This document shows positions 8,525 to 19,539 of a stretch of DNA of 64,000 nucleotides, piece by piece. The translations under genes and the position numbers were made by a program. The number at the start of each line of letters is the position of its first letter. Position 1 is the stretch's first letter. A model generated the notes under the pieces. That model did not search any database. It saw only the letters and a list, made by a program, of their open reading frames with translations, and had not been told where the DNA came from. The stretch is from Paracoccus aminovorans (GTDB lineage Bacteria; Pseudomonadota; Alphaproteobacteria; Rhodobacterales; Rhodobacteraceae), in the NCBI RefSeq assembly GCF_900005615.1, contig NZ_LN832559.1, positions 1,146,837 through 1,210,836 on the forward strand, in the 5' to 3' direction.

Positions 8525-9577
8525 ATGCTCGATCTGACGACGATCCGGGGCGAACTTGCCGCCTGCTACGATCTCGAACCTTCGCTCGAACTGGCCGAGC
8601 GCATGGCCGACATCCATGCCCGCATGGGCCGCGTCATGCCCTGGCCGGACTGGGCGATCCACGCGCCCTATGTCGCCGCCATCAACCGGCTCAAGAAAGA
8701 GCGGGGCGCGGTCATCCTGGCGCATAACTACATGACGCCGCAGATCTATCACGGCATCTCGGACGTGGTGGGGGACAGCCTGGCGCTGGCCATCGCCGCC
8801 ACCAGGGTCGAGGCCGAGGTCATCGTGCAATGCGGCGTGCATTTCATGGCCGAGACCTCGAAGATCCTGAACCCGCGGAAGACGGTGCTGATGCCCGACA
8901 TGGAGGCCGGCTGCTCGCTGGCCGAAAGCATCACCGCCGAAGGCATCGCCGAGATGCGCGCGCGCTATCCGGGCGCGCCGGTGGTCAGCTATGTCAACAC
9001 CACCGCCGAGGTGAAGGCGGCGTCCGACATCTGCTGCACCAGCGCCAATGCGGCGCAGATCGTGGCGGCGCTGGATGGCGACACGATCATCATGACGCCC
9101 GACAAATGGCTGGCGCAGAACGTCGCCAACAAGGTGCCGCAGAAGCGCATCGTCTGGTGGGACGGCGCCTGCATCGTGCACGAGCAGTTCACCGCCCAGG
9201 ACCTGCGCGACTTCCGCGACTGGAACCCGGGGCTGAAGATCATCGCCCATCCCGAATGCCCGCCCGAGGTGGTGGCCGAGGCCGATTATGCGGGCTCGAC
9301 CGCCAATATCCAGGACTGGGTGGAAAAGGAGCATCCGAAGCAGGTGATGCTGGTCACGGAATGCTCGATGGCCTCGAACATCTCGGACGCGAATCCGGAG
9401 GTCGAGTTCCTGGGCCCCTGCAACATGTGCCCCTATATGCAGAAGATCACGCTGGAAAAGGTGCTGTGGTCGCTGCATTCCATGACCGGCGCCGTCGAGG
9501 TCGACCCCGAGGTCGCCGGCCGCGCGCGACTGGCCGTGCAGCGGATGATCGACCTGTCGCAACGCCTGGCGGCCTGA
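8525..9577 (+). CDS. nadA: Quinolinate synthase
   Basis: Condenses iminoaspartate with dihydroxyacetone phosphate to quinolinate using a [4Fe-4S] cluster, the second step of de novo NAD synthesis. The 350-residue product carries the three cluster cysteines in the expected places (VIVQCGVHF, SDICCTSAN and PCNMCPYM) plus the AHNYMTPQIY substrate segment. ATG 8525 follows GGGGGGACC. The stop overlaps the nadB start (TGATG). It is the first gene of nadABC. Confidence 0.95.
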   Translation: MLDLTTIRGELAACYDLEPSLELAERMADIHARMGRVMPWPDWAIHAPYVAAINRLKKERGAVILAHNYMTPQIYHGISDVVGDSLALAIAATRVEAEVIVQCGVHFMAETSKILNPRKTVLMPDMEAGCSLAESITAEGIAEMRARYPGAPVVSYVNTTAEVKAASDICCTSANAAQIVAALDGDTIIMTPDKWLAQNVANKVPQKRIVWWDGACIVHEQFTAQDLRDFRDWNPGLKIIAHPECPPEVVAEADYAGSTANIQDWVEKEHPKQVMLVTECSMASNISDANPEVEFLGPCNMCPYMQKITLEKVLWSLHSMTGAVEVDPEVAGRARLAVQRMIDLSQRLAA

Positions 9578-11142
9578 TGGAGGACATCCCGACCGCCCGC
9601 GTCGTCATCGTCGGTGCGGGCCTGGGCGCGCTTTACGCCGCGCTGAAGCTGGCGCCGCGGCCGGTGCTGATGATCTCGCCCGAGGTGCTGGGGCAGGGGG
9701 CGAGCTCGGCCTGGGCGCAGGGCGGCGTCGCCGCGGCGATGGACCCCGCCGACACCGCCGAGGCCCATGCCCGCGACACGCTGCTGGCCGGCGCCGGCAC
9801 CGTCGATCCGGCGGTGGCGCGGCTGGTCACCGAAGAGGCGCGGGCGCATATCCTGGACCTGACCCGGCTGGGCACGCCCTTCGACCGGCGGCCGGACGGC
9901 GGCTATGTGCTGTCGCGCGAGGCCGCGCACAGTTTCGCCCGCGTGGTGCGGGTGCGCGGCGACCAGGCCGGGGCCGAGATCATGCGCGCTCTGGTGGCGC
10001 AGGTGCGCGAGACGGCCTCGGTGCAGGTGCTGGAGGGCGTGCTGGCGACCGGGCTGCGGGTCGAATCCGGCCGCGTTGCCGGGGTCGAGGTCGCGCTGTC
10101 GGGACCGCAGGGCTCGGCGCCGGTGCTGATCCGGGCGCCGGCGGTGCTGCTGGCCGGCGGCGGCTCTGGCGGCCTTTACGCGCTGACCACGAACCCGCCG
10201 CGCATCCGCGGCCAGGTGATCGGCATGGCGGCGCGGGCCGGCGCAGTGATCGCCGATGCGGAATTCGTGCAGTTCCACCCCACCGCCATCGATTGTGGCG
10301 AGGATCCGGCGCCGCTGGCGACCGAGGCGCTGCGGGGCGAGGGTGCGCAGCTGGTGAACCGGCTGGGCGAACGCTTCATGCCCGCCCTGCACCCCGATGC
10401 CGAGCTGGCGCCGCGCGACGTGGTGGCCCGCGCCATCTATGCCCAGAGCCAGGCGGGGTTGCGGCCGGCGCTGGACACGCGCCAGGCCCTGGGCGCGCGC
10501 ATCCTGACCGAATTCCCGGCCGTCGCGGGGGCCTGCGCCCGGGCGGGGATCGACCCCGCCCGCGCCCAGATCCCGGTGGCGGCGGCGGCGCATTACCACA
10601 TGGGCGGTGTGGCGGTGGACAGCGACGGCCGCGCCAGCCTGCCGGGGCTGTGGGTCTGCGGCGAGGCCAGTTCGACTGGGCTGCACGGCGCGAACCGGCT
10701 GGCCTCGAACGGGCTGCTGGAGGCGCTGGTCTATGCCCGCCGCTGCGCGCTTTCGATCGAGGCGGCGCTGGGGCCGGCGGCGGATGCCGCGCCGGTGCTG
10801 CTGCCCGACCTGCCGCCGGGCCCGGTGCCCGACCCGGCGCTGGTCGCGCGCCTGCGCCGCGCCATGACCGAGGGCGCGGGGGTGCTGCGCGACGCCCAGG
10901 GCCTGACCCGCTGCCTGCGCGAGATCGCGGCCATCGAGGCGGCGCAGCCCGATTGCCCGGCGCTGCTGAACATGACGGCGACCGCCACGCTGATCGCCGC
11001 CGCCGCCCTGATGCGGCGTGAAAGCCGCGGCGCCCATTGCCGCACCGATTTCCCGCAGACCGCGCCCCAGGGCCGCCGCTCGCGTCTGCGGCTGTCCGAG
11101 GCGCTGGCCCTGCGCGACAGCCTGACGACGGAGACGACATGA
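9577..11142 (+). CDS. nadB: L-aspartate oxidase
   Basis: FAD enzyme that oxidises L-aspartate to iminoaspartate for NadA. The 521-residue protein begins with the dinucleotide-binding VVIVGAGLGALYAALK, has the SSAWAQGGVAAA active-site loop, the HPTAIDCG region and the substrate-binding HYHMGGV, and ends with the helical fumarate-reductase-type C-terminal domain. Its start shares a base with the nadA stop and its stop overlaps the nadC start (ATGA), so the three genes are translationally coupled. Confidence 0.95.
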   Translation: MEDIPTARVVIVGAGLGALYAALKLAPRPVLMISPEVLGQGASSAWAQGGVAAAMDPADTAEAHARDTLLAGAGTVDPAVARLVTEEARAHILDLTRLGTPFDRRPDGGYVLSREAAHSFARVVRVRGDQAGAEIMRALVAQVRETASVQVLEGVLATGLRVESGRVAGVEVALSGPQGSAPVLIRAPAVLLAGGGSGGLYALTTNPPRIRGQVIGMAARAGAVIADAEFVQFHPTAIDCGEDPAPLATEALRGEGAQLVNRLGERFMPALHPDAELAPRDVVARAIYAQSQAGLRPALDTRQALGARILTEFPAVAGACARAGIDPARAQIPVAAAAHYHMGGVAVDSDGRASLPGLWVCGEASSTGLHGANRLASNGLLEALVYARRCALSIEAALGPAADAAPVLLPDLPPGPVPDPALVARLRRAMTEGAGVLRDAQGLTRCLREIAAIEAAQPDCPALLNMTATATLIAAAALMRRESRGAHCRTDFPQTAPQGRRSRLRLSEALALRDSLTTETT

Positions 11143-11990
11143 CCCCGCTGCCCCCGCTGCCCGAGATGATGCTGGAACCGCTGGTCCGCGCCGCCCTGGC
11201 CGAGGACCTGGGCACCTGCGGCGACATCACCACCCGCACCGTGATCCCGCCCGGCACCCGCTATGCCGCCCGCATCGTCGCGCGCGAGCCGGGCGTCGCC
11301 TCGGGGATGCAGCTTGCGGCCATCGCCTTTCGCCTGGTCGATCCGGCGCTGGCCTTTCGCGCCCGCGTCGCCGACGGCGCCCGCTTCGACCGCGGCGCCG
11401 TGCTGGCCGAGATCGAGGGCGAGGCGGGGTCGATCCTGTCGGCCGAGCGGGTGGCGTTGAACTTTGCCGGCCGCCTAACCGGCATCGCCACCCAGACGGC
11501 GGAATTCGTGGCCGAGACCCGGGGCACCAAGGCCCGCATCACCTGCACCCGCAAGACCACCCCGGGGCTGCGGCTGGTCGAGAAGCAGGCGGTGCTGCAT
11601 GGCGGCGGCTTCAACCACCGCTTCGGCCTGTCGGATGCGATCCTGATCAAGGACAACCACATCGCCGCGGCGGGCGGCATCCGGCCGGTGCTGCAGGCGG
11701 TCAAGGCCCGCGCCTCGCATATGATGCGGGTCGAGATCGAGGTGGACCGGCTGGACCAGCTGGCCGAGGTGCTGGACGAGGGCGGCGCCGATGTGGTGCT
11801 GCTGGACAATATGGACACGCCCCGGTTGTACGAGGCGGTGGCGATGAACGCCGGCCGGCTGGTGCTGGAAGCCTCGGGGAACATGCGACTCGGGCGCGTG
11901 GCCGAGGTCGCCGCCAGCGGAGTCGATTACATCTCGGTCGGCGCGCTGACCCATTCGGCGCGGACGCTGGACCTGGGACTGGATTTCTGA
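11139..11990 (+). CDS. nadC: Nicotinate-nucleotide pyrophosphorylase (carboxylating)
   Basis: Quinolinate phosphoribosyltransferase, converting quinolinate and PRPP to nicotinate mononucleotide with loss of CO2. The 283-residue product shows GDITTRTVIP near the N-terminus, the RKTTPGLR phosphate-binding loop, KDNHIAAAGG, and the C-terminal barrel motifs EIEVD, LLDNM, EASGN and ISVGALTHS. It is the last gene of nadABC. Confidence 0.95.
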   Translation: MTPLPPLPEMMLEPLVRAALAEDLGTCGDITTRTVIPPGTRYAARIVAREPGVASGMQLAAIAFRLVDPALAFRARVADGARFDRGAVLAEIEGEAGSILSAERVALNFAGRLTGIATQTAEFVAETRGTKARITCTRKTTPGLRLVEKQAVLHGGGFNHRFGLSDAILIKDNHIAAAGGIRPVLQAVKARASHMMRVEIEVDRLDQLAEVLDEGGADVVLLDNMDTPRLYEAVAMNAGRLVLEASGNMRLGRVAEVAASGVDYISVGALTHSARTLDLGLDF

Positions 11991-12030
11991 TCGGCCAGTT
12001 TTAAGAAAATAGAATTAAATCCAGTAAGCT

Positions 12031-12073
12031 GATCGAAAATCCTCGATCTTTTCCCGCATGCGCGCCATGCGGG
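12031..12073 (+). terminator. Tandem stem-loops after nadC
   Basis: GATCGA-N6-TCGATC (12031-12048) is followed by TTTT and then by an 8-bp stem, CCCGCATG-N5-CATGCGGG (12053-12073). The first hairpin plus T4 is a weak intrinsic terminator candidate for nadABC. Confidence 0.4.
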
Positions 12074-12107
12074 GGTCGGCGGATGGATCACGCTGGCGGA
12101 AAAAGCG

Positions 12108-12119
12108 GTTATCGCTAAC
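12108..12119. promoter_or_regulatory. LacI-family-type operator upstream of the glycogen operon
   Basis: GTTATCGCTAAC has perfect GTTA/TAAC arms around a central CG, the layout typical of LacI/GalR-family operators. It lies 102 bases before glgP. In alphaproteobacteria a LacI-type regulator of central carbon metabolism (CceR) is known to use this sort of site; which protein binds here is an inference. Confidence 0.45.
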
Positions 12120-12220
12120 ATTTTTCCTTGGCCGGGTTGCGCTCGACCGTGGTTTAAGCACACTCGGGCTTGGGCTTGGCGGCTTTTCCGCCGGCCGGGA
12201 CGATTGTTACAGGTGGATGA

Positions 12221-14614
12221 ATGGCCAGGGACGAAGTGGCGAAGACCGATTTCCGTGATGCGATCCTGTGGCACCTGACCTATACGTTGGGCAAGGACCC
12301 CGATCATGCGCAGGTCTTCGACTGGCGGCTGGCGCTGAGCCACGCGGTGCGCGACCGTATCGTGGACCGCTGGATGACCTCGACGCGCGAGACCTATCGC
12401 GCCGACGCCAAGCGGGTCTATTACCTGTCGATGGAGTTCCTGATCGGACGCCTGCTGGAGGACAATATCGTCAACCTGCAGCTTGCCGACCAGGCCCAGG
12501 CCGCCATCGAGGGCTTTGGCCTGAACTGGCGCGAGGTGCTGCTGGACGAACCCGACGCCGCGCTGGGCAACGGCGGGCTGGGCCGGCTGGCGGCCTGTTT
12601 CATGGAATCGCTGGCGACGCTGGGTTGCCCGGCCTATGGCTACGGCATCCGCTACGAACACGGGTTGTTCCGGCAGAGCTTCGTCGAGGGTCGCCAGCAC
12701 GAGGCGCCCGAGGACTGGCTGCGCCAGCCCAACGTCTGGGAATTCGAGCGGCCCGAGGCGCGCTTCACCCTGGGCTTCGGCGGGCAGGTGACGGTGCGCG
12801 ACTGCAAGACCCTGTGGCAGCCCGACCATTTCGTGCAGGCCGAGGCCTTCGACACGCCGGTGGTCGGCTGGCAGGGCAGATGGGCCAATACGCTGCGGCT
12901 CTGGGCCGGGCGGGCGGTCGATCCCTTCGACCTGGACCGCTTCAACGCCGGCGATTTCGCCGCCGCCGCCGAGGCCGAGGCGCTGGCCCGCACCATCTCG
13001 CGCGTGCTCTATCCCGAGGATTCGACCGAGAAGGGCAAGCGGCTGCGGCTGACCCAGGAATATTTCTTCTCGGCCGCCTCGATCCGCGACATCATCCGCC
13101 GGTTCGAGCAGGACCATACCGACCTGCGGCTGCTGCCGCAGCGGGTGGCGATCCAGATGAACGACACCCACCCGGCCGTGGCCGCGCCCGAACTGGTCCG
13201 CATCCTGCACGACGAACGCGGGCTGCCCTTCGACGAGGCGGTCGAGATCACCCGCGGCTGCGTCAACTACACCAACCACACCCTGCTGCCCGAGGCGCTG
13301 GAAAGCTGGGACGAAGGGCTGTTCGGCGACCTGCTGCCGCGGCACCTGCAGATCATCGACCGCATCGACGACCAGGACGCCAGGGCCCACCCGGACCGCC
13401 GCAACACCGCCCGCGGCGACGGCAAGGTCAGGATGGGCGAGCTGTCCTTCATCATGTCGCATCGCGTCAACGGCGTCTCGGCGCTGCATACCGGGCTGAT
13501 GAAGACCACGGTCTTTGCCGACCAGAACCGGATCTGGCCGGACCGCATCGTCAACGAGACCAACGGCGTCACCCCCCGCCGCTGGCTGCACAGCTGCAAT
13601 CCGCGCCTGTCGCGGCTGATCACCGACACCATCGGCGAGGGCTGGACCGCCGATCTGGAGCGGCTGGCGGAGCTGGCGCCCTTTGTCGAGGATGCCGGCT
13701 GGCTGGACCGCTTCGCCCGGGTCAAGGCGGCCAACAAGGCCGATCTCTGCGATTGGGTGGCGCGCGAACAGGGCGTGATGCTGAACCCGGACGCACTGTT
13801 CGACGTCCAGATCAAGCGCATCCACGAATACAAGCGCCAGCACCTGAACATCCTGGAGGCCATCGCGCTGTGGCAGGAGATGCGGGCCCATCCCTCGGAC
13901 GACTGGACGCCGCGGGTCAAGATCTTCGGCGGCAAGGCGGCGCCGGGCTATTTCTTTGCCAAGGACATCATCCGGCTGATCAACGACGTGGCCGCGGTGA
14001 TCAATGCCGATGCGGCGACGAACGGCAAGCTGCAGGTGCTCTACCTGCCGAACTACAACGTCACCCTGGCCGAGCGGCTGATCCCGGCCGCGGACTTGTC
14101 CGAGCAGATTTCCACCGCCGGCAAGGAGGCTTCCGGCACCGGCAACATGAAATTCGCGCTGAACGGGGCGCTGACCATCGGCACGCTGGACGGCGCCAAT
14201 GTCGAGATCCGCGATCTGGTCGGACCCGAGAACTTCTTTCTGTTCGGCCTGACCGCGGACGAGGCCGAGGCGCGGCGCACGGTCCCCGACCACGCCGCCC
14301 ATGCCGTGGCCGGCGATCCGCGCCTGTCCCGCGCCATCGAGGCGATCCGCGGCGGCACCTTCAGCCCCGGCGAGCCCGACCGCTATGCCGGCATCGTGGC
14401 GAACCTGACGCAGGCGGATTATTTCCTCGTCGCCTCGGATTTCGCTGATTACTGGCGGGCGCAGCGCGAGGTGGACTTCGCCTATGCCGACCGCAAGGGT
14501 TGGGCGCGGATGGCGGCGCTGAACGTGGCGCGCTCGGGCTGGTTCTCGTCCGACCGCACCATCCGCGGTTACATGCGCGACATCTGGGAGGCGGAAAGCC
14601 TGCTCGACCAGTGA
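12221..14614 (+). CDS. glgP: Glycogen phosphorylase
   Basis: Phosphorolyses terminal alpha-1,4 bonds of glycogen to glucose-1-phosphate. The 797-residue GT35 protein contains LGNGGLGRLAACF, the VQIKRIHEYKRQHLN segment, and the PLP-binding lysine in GTGNMKFALNGA near residue 643. ATG 12221 follows AGGTGG. It opens a seven-gene run (glgP, B, C, A, X, malQ, pgm), so breakdown and synthesis enzymes are probably co-transcribed and balance would be set by allostery on GlgC and GlgP as well as by transcription. Confidence 0.95.
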   Translation: MARDEVAKTDFRDAILWHLTYTLGKDPDHAQVFDWRLALSHAVRDRIVDRWMTSTRETYRADAKRVYYLSMEFLIGRLLEDNIVNLQLADQAQAAIEGFGLNWREVLLDEPDAALGNGGLGRLAACFMESLATLGCPAYGYGIRYEHGLFRQSFVEGRQHEAPEDWLRQPNVWEFERPEARFTLGFGGQVTVRDCKTLWQPDHFVQAEAFDTPVVGWQGRWANTLRLWAGRAVDPFDLDRFNAGDFAAAAEAEALARTISRVLYPEDSTEKGKRLRLTQEYFFSAASIRDIIRRFEQDHTDLRLLPQRVAIQMNDTHPAVAAPELVRILHDERGLPFDEAVEITRGCVNYTNHTLLPEALESWDEGLFGDLLPRHLQIIDRIDDQDARAHPDRRNTARGDGKVRMGELSFIMSHRVNGVSALHTGLMKTTVFADQNRIWPDRIVNETNGVTPRRWLHSCNPRLSRLITDTIGEGWTADLERLAELAPFVEDAGWLDRFARVKAANKADLCDWVAREQGVMLNPDALFDVQIKRIHEYKRQHLNILEAIALWQEMRAHPSDDWTPRVKIFGGKAAPGYFFAKDIIRLINDVAAVINADAATNGKLQVLYLPNYNVTLAERLIPAADLSEQISTAGKEASGTGNMKFALNGALTIGTLDGANVEIRDLVGPENFFLFGLTADEAEARRTVPDHAAHAVAGDPRLSRAIEAIRGGTFSPGEPDRYAGIVANLTQADYFLVASDFADYWRAQREVDFAYADRKGWARMAALNVARSGWFSSDRTIRGYMRDIWEAESLLDQ

Positions 14615-14640
14615 CGGCCTTGCAAAGGGGAGGCACGGCG

Positions 14641-16836
14641 ATGATCGACCCGAAGGAAGTGGCGGATCCCCAGGTCCTGGACCGGCTGGCGGCCGGCGGT
14701 TTCGACGACCCTTTCGCGGTGCTGGGCCCGCATCGGCGCGGCCGGCTGCGCCATGTCACCGCCTATGACCCCGGCGCGGCCGAGATGGCGGCGGTGGTCG
14801 CCGGCAAGGCGCATGGGCTGGCGCCGGTCGCGGGCTATCCGGGCCTGTTCCACGGCAAGGTTCCGGGCGCCAAACCCTATCTGCTGCGCGGCCGGCGCGA
14901 AGGCCAGGAATGGCTGGTCGAGGACGCCTATCGTTTCGGCCCCGTCCTGGGCCAGATCGACGAATACCTGCTGGGCGAGGGCACGCATCGCCGCCTGTGG
15001 CAGGCGCTGGGCGCGCATATGACCGTCCACGAGGGCGTCGCCGGCACGCATTTCGCGGTCTGGGCCCCCAATGCCCGCCGCGTCTCGCTGATCGGGGATT
15101 TCAACGCCTGGGACGGGCGGCGCCACGTCATGCGCCGCCGCGGCGCCACCGGCGTCTGGGAAATCTTCATGCCCGGCCTGGGCGAGGGCACCGCCTACAA
15201 ATACGAGATCCTCGGCGCCGACGGCGGCTTGCACCAGAAGGCCGATCCGGTCGGCTTCGGTGCCCAGCATCCGCCGGCGACGGCCTCGGTGGTGCGCGAC
15301 ATCTCGGGCTATGGCTGGTCGGATGGCGGCTGGATGGGAACGCGGGCCGAGGCGCAGCGCCTCGACCGGCCGATCTCGATCTACGAGGTGCATCTGGGCA
15401 GCTGGCGCAGGAAGGACGGCGGCCGGCCGATCTCCTACCGCGAGGCGGCGGTGGAACTGGTCGAATACGCCCGCGACATGGGCTTCACCCATATCGAGCT
15501 GCTGCCGATCAGCGAATATCCCTTCGACGGCTCCTGGGGCTATCAGCCGGTCGGGCTGTTCGCGCCGACGATCCGCTTCGGTCCGCCGCACGAGTTCCGC
15601 GATCTGGTGAACGCAGCGCACAAGGCTGGGCTGGGGGTGATCCTGGACTGGGTGCCCGGCCATTTCCCCACCGATCCGCATGGTCTGGCGCGGTTCGACG
15701 GCACCGCGCTTTACGAGCATGCCGACCCGCGCGAGGGTTTCCACCAGGACTGGAACACGCTGATCTACAATTACGGCCGTGCCGAGGTGATGAACTACCT
15801 GACCGCCAACGCATTGTATTGGCTGAAGGAATATCACGTCGACGGGCTGCGGGTGGATGCGGTGGCCTCGATGCTTTACCGCGACTATTCCCGCGCCGAG
15901 GGCGAGTGGGTCCCGAACAAGGACGGCGGGCGCGAGAATTACGAAGCCATCGCCATGCTGCAGGACATGAACCGCCTGACCTATGGCGAGGAACCGGGCA
16001 TCATGACCGTGGCCGAGGAATCGACCTCTTATCCCAAGGTCTCGCGGCCGGTGCATGACGGCGGCCTGGGCTTCGGCTTCAAGTGGAACATGGGCTGGAT
16101 GAACGACACGCTGGATTACATCAAGCGCGAGCCGATCCACCGCAAGCACCATCACCACCAGATGACCTTCGGCCTGCATTACGCCTTTTCCGAGAATTTC
16201 ATCCTGCCGATCAGCCATGACGAGGTGGTGCACGGCAAGGGCTCGATGCTGGGCAAGATGCCGGGCGGCGAATGGGAGAAATTCGCCAATCTGCGGGCCT
16301 ATTACGGTTTCATGTGGGGCCATCCGGGCAAGAAGCTGCTGTTCATGGGCCAGGAATTCGCGCAAGGCGCGGAATGGAACCACGACGCGGAAATCGACTG
16401 GGCGTGCCTCGGCAATCCGCTGCATTACGGCATGCAGGCGCTGGTGCGCGACCTGAACCGGCTTTATGCGGCCACGCCCGCGCTTTACGCGCGCGACTGC
16501 GACGGCTCGGGCTTCCAGTGGATCGAGGCGAACGACGCCGACGCATCCGTCTATGCCTGGATCCGGCGCGGCAACCCCGGCGACCCCGAGGTGGTGGTCG
16601 CCTGCAATTTCACCCCGATCGAGCGCCCGGCCTATCGCCTGGGATTCCCGCAGCCGGGGCCCTGGCGCGAGGCGCTGAACACGGATGCGGAAAGCTATGG
16701 CGGCGGCGGACGCGGCAACCTGGGCCGGGTGGAGGCGCGGCCCGGCGAAAGCCACGGCCAGCCCGCCCATGCCGCGGTGGTGCTGCCGCCGCTTTCCGCG
16801 GTGATCTTCATCAAGGACGACGGCACGACCGCATGA
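14641..16836 (+). CDS. glgB: 1,4-alpha-glucan branching enzyme
   Basis: Adds alpha-1,6 branches to growing glycogen. The 731-residue GH13 protein has N-terminal carbohydrate-binding modules, including a CBM48-type stretch ([20 protein letters not shown]), followed by the catalytic barrel with DWVPGHFP, the nucleophile Asp in [11 protein letters not shown] near 406, the acid/base Glu in VAEESTSYP near 458, and [12 protein letters not shown]. Length is normal for bacterial GlgB. ATG 14641 follows GGGGAGG, 26 bases after the glgP stop. Confidence 0.95.
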   Translation: MIDPKEVADPQVLDRLAAGGFDDPFAVLGPHRRGRLRHVTAYDPGAAEMAAVVAGKAHGLAPVAGYPGLFHGKVPGAKPYLLRGRREGQEWLVEDAYRFGPVLGQIDEYLLGEGTHRRLWQALGAHMTVHEGVAGTHFAVWAPNARRVSLIGDFNAWDGRRHVMRRRGATGVWEIFMPGLGEGTAYKYEILGADGGLHQKADPVGFGAQHPPATASVVRDISGYGWSDGGWMGTRAEAQRLDRPISIYEVHLGSWRRKDGGRPISYREAAVELVEYARDMGFTHIELLPISEYPFDGSWGYQPVGLFAPTIRFGPPHEFRDLVNAAHKAGLGVILDWVPGHFPTDPHGLARFDGTALYEHADPREGFHQDWNTLIYNYGRAEVMNYLTANALYWLKEYHVDGLRVDAVASMLYRDYSRAEGEWVPNKDGGRENYEAIAMLQDMNRLTYGEEPGIMTVAEESTSYPKVSRPVHDGGLGFGFKWNMGWMNDTLDYIKREPIHRKHHHHQMTFGLHYAFSENFILPISHDEVVHGKGSMLGKMPGGEWEKFANLRAYYGFMWGHPGKKLLFMGQEFAQGAEWNHDAEIDWACLGNPLHYGMQALVRDLNRLYAATPALYARDCDGSGFQWIEANDADASVYAWIRRGNPGDPEVVVACNFTPIERPAYRLGFPQPGPWREALNTDAESYGGGGRGNLGRVEARPGESHGQPAHAAVVLPPLSAVIFIKDDGTTA

Positions 16837-16876
16837 CGACAGACCCGCGAAGCCGGGCACAAAGGGAGGGTTCAAT

Positions 16877-18139
16877 ATGGCACCGCGCGAGGAAAGGCTT
16901 TCCAGGAAAACGGTGGCTTTCGTGCTGGCCGGCGGGCGCGGCTCGCGGCTGCGCGAGCTGACCGACCGGCGGGTGAAGCCGGCCGTCTATTTCGGCGGCA
17001 AGTCGCGGATCATCGATTTCGCGCTGTCGAACGCGCTGAACTCGGGCATCCGCAGGATGGCGCTGGCCACGCAATACAAGGCGCATTCGCTGATCCGCCA
17101 TGTCCAGCGCGGCTGGAACTTCTTCCGCGCCGAGCGGAACGAGTTCATCGACATCCTGCCCGCCTCGCAGCGCTACGACGAATCGATGTGGTATCGCGGC
17201 ACGGCGGATGCGGTGGCGCAGAACATCGACATCATCGACAGCTACGGCATCGAATACGTCCTGATCCTGGCCGGCGATCACATCTACAAGATGGATTACG
17301 AGCTGATGATCCGCCACCATGTCGAGGCCGGCGCCGACGTCACCGTGGGCTGCCTGACCGTGCCGCGGGCCGAGGCCTCGGCCTTTGGCGTCATGGCGGT
17401 GGACGGCAGCGACGTCATCACCAGCTTCCTGGAAAAGCCCAAGGACCCGCCCGGGACGCCCGACGATCCCGAGGTCACGCTGGCCTCGATGGGCATCTAT
17501 GTGTTCCGCTGGGACTTCCTGCGCGACCTGCTGATCCGCGACATGCAGGACAGCAATTCCAGCCACGATTTCGGCAACGACCTGATCCCGGCCATCGTGC
17601 GGGACGGCAAGGCGCAGGCGCATCGCTTTTCCGACAGCTGCGTGCGCGGCGAGGACGAGCCGGTCTATTGGCGCGACGTCGGCACCGTCGACGCCTTCTG
17701 GCGCGCCAATATCGACCTGACCGACTTCAACCCGGAGCTGAACCTCTGGGACCGCGACTGGCCGATCTGGACCTATTCCGAATCGGTGCCGCCGGCGAAG
17801 TTCATCCATGACGAACCCGACCGCCGCGGCACCGCCGTCAGCTCTCTGGTCTCGGGCGGCTGCATCATCTCGGGGACCGAGATCCGGCAGTCGCTGCTGT
17901 TCACCCAGGTCCACACCAATTCCTATGCCAGCCTGGAGGGCGCGGTGGCGCTGCCCTATGTCAATGTCGCAAGGCACGCGCGTTTGACCAATGTGGTCAT
18001 TGACCGCGGCGTCAGAATCCCCGAAGGGCTCGTCGTCGGCGAGGACCCCGAGGAGGACGCGAAATGGTTTCGCGTCACCGAAGGCGGCGTCACGCTGATC
18101 ACGCAAGACATGCTGGACCGAAGGGAAGCGTCCAAATGA
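16877..18139 (+). CDS. glgC: Glucose-1-phosphate adenylyltransferase
   Basis: Makes ADP-glucose from ATP and glucose-1-phosphate, the committed and allosterically controlled step of glycogen synthesis. The 420-residue product has the nucleotidyl-transferase loop [19 protein letters not shown], the substrate segment [10 protein letters not shown], and a C-terminal left-handed beta-helix. ATG 16877 follows AAAGGGAGGG. The stop overlaps the glgA start (ATGA). Confidence 0.95.
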   Translation: MAPREERLSRKTVAFVLAGGRGSRLRELTDRRVKPAVYFGGKSRIIDFALSNALNSGIRRMALATQYKAHSLIRHVQRGWNFFRAERNEFIDILPASQRYDESMWYRGTADAVAQNIDIIDSYGIEYVLILAGDHIYKMDYELMIRHHVEAGADVTVGCLTVPRAEASAFGVMAVDGSDVITSFLEKPKDPPGTPDDPEVTLASMGIYVFRWDFLRDLLIRDMQDSNSSHDFGNDLIPAIVRDGKAQAHRFSDSCVRGEDEPVYWRDVGTVDAFWRANIDLTDFNPELNLWDRDWPIWTYSESVPPAKFIHDEPDRRGTAVSSLVSGGCIISGTEIRQSLLFTQVHTNSYASLEGAVALPYVNVARHARLTNVVIDRGVRIPEGLVVGEDPEEDAKWFRVTEGGVTLITQDMLDRREASK

Positions 18140-19539
18140 CAAGGGTTCTGTCCGTCACCTCGGAATGCGTGCCGCTGGTCAAGACCGGCGGGCTGGCCGA
18201 CGTGGCGGGCGCGCTGCCGGCGGCGCTGGCCGGGCAGGGGGTCGAGATGCGGACCCTGCTGCCGGGCTATCCGGCGGTGCTGGCGGCGCAGGCCGATGCC
18301 GATCCGGTGCGTCAGATCCCCGACCTGTTCGGCGGCCCGGCCCGCATCCTGCGCGGCAGCCTGGGCGGGACGGTGCTCTATATCCTCGACGCGCCGCATC
18401 TTTATGCCCGGGACGGCGGGCTCTACCTGGCGCCGGACGGCAAGGACTGGCCCGACAACCCCCAGCGCTTCGCGGCCCTGTGCAAGGCCGCCGCCCTGAT
18501 CGGCGCCGAAGGGGTGGACGGTTGGCGCCCCCGGGCGCTGCACCTGCACGATTGGCAGGCGGGGCTGGCGCCGGTCTATCTGCGCCAGCTGGGCGTGCAG
18601 GACGTGCGCTGCCTGCTGACCATCCACAACATCGCCTTCCAGGGCATCGCGCCCGCGCATCTGCTGGGCGCGCTGGGTCTGCCGGCGCAGCTTTTCAACC
18701 CGCAGGGCTTTGAATACTGGGGCAAGATCTCGGCGTTGAAGGCTGGGATCGTCTTTGCCGACAAGGTCTCGACCGTCAGCCCGACCTATGCCGAGGAACT
18801 GCTGACCCCTGAATTCGGCATGGGGATGGAGGGGGTGCTGGCCGCGCGCTCGGCCGATTTCACCGGCATCCTGAACGGCATCGACCTGGACGCCTGGACG
18901 CCGCCTTATCAGACCCCCGCCGGCAAGGCGCCGCTGCGCAAGGCGCTGCGGACCGAGTTCGGCCTGCCCGAGTCCGACGGCCCGCTTTGCGTCGTGGTCT
19001 CGCGCCTGACCGGGCAGAAGGGGCTGGACCTGCTGATCGAGGCGCTGCCGGTGCTGCTGGACGGCGGCGGGCAGCTGGCCGTGCTGGGCTCGGGCGATGC
19101 GGGGCTGGAGATCGCTTTCCGCGACGCCGCCGCGCGCCATCCCGGCGTCGGGCTGCGGCTGGGCTATGACGAGGCGCTGGCCCGGCGCATGATCGCCGGC
19201 GGCGACGCCATCCTGGTGCCTTCGCGCTTCGAGCCCTGCGGGCTGACCCAGCTCTATGGGCTGCGCTTCGGTACGCTGCCGCTGGTGGCGCTGACCGGCG
19301 GGCTGGCCGATACCGTCGTCAACGCCTCGGCCGCCGCGCTGGCCGCCGGGGTCGCGACCGGGGTGCAGTTCCACCCGGTGACGGTGCAGGCGCTGTCGCG
19401 CGCGCTGTCGCGGCTTTGCGCGTTGTGGCGCCAGCCGGCGGTCTGGGACCGCATGGCCCGCAACGCCATGGCGCAGCCGGTGGGCTGGGACGCCTCGGCC
19501 GGGGCCTATGCCGATCTCTTCAGGGCGATGACCGCCTGA
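18136..19539 (+). CDS. glgA: Glycogen synthase (ADP-glucose)
   Basis: Extends alpha-1,4-glucan chains from ADP-glucose. The 467-residue GT5 enzyme has the N-terminal ADP-glucose motif [14 protein letters not shown] (near residue 16), the [11 protein letters not shown] acceptor region and the C-terminal [21 protein letters not shown] block with conserved Glu. Both ends overlap neighbours (ATGA with glgC, TGATG with glgX). Confidence 0.95.
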   Translation: MTRVLSVTSECVPLVKTGGLADVAGALPAALAGQGVEMRTLLPGYPAVLAAQADADPVRQIPDLFGGPARILRGSLGGTVLYILDAPHLYARDGGLYLAPDGKDWPDNPQRFAALCKAAALIGAEGVDGWRPRALHLHDWQAGLAPVYLRQLGVQDVRCLLTIHNIAFQGIAPAHLLGALGLPAQLFNPQGFEYWGKISALKAGIVFADKVSTVSPTYAEELLTPEFGMGMEGVLAARSADFTGILNGIDLDAWTPPYQTPAGKAPLRKALRTEFGLPESDGPLCVVVSRLTGQKGLDLLIEALPVLLDGGGQLAVLGSGDAGLEIAFRDAAARHPGVGLRLGYDEALARRMIAGGDAILVPSRFEPCGLTQLYGLRFGTLPLVALTGGLADTVVNASAAALAAGVATGVQFHPVTVQALSRALSRLCALWRQPAVWDRMARNAMAQPVGWDASAGAYADLFRAMTA

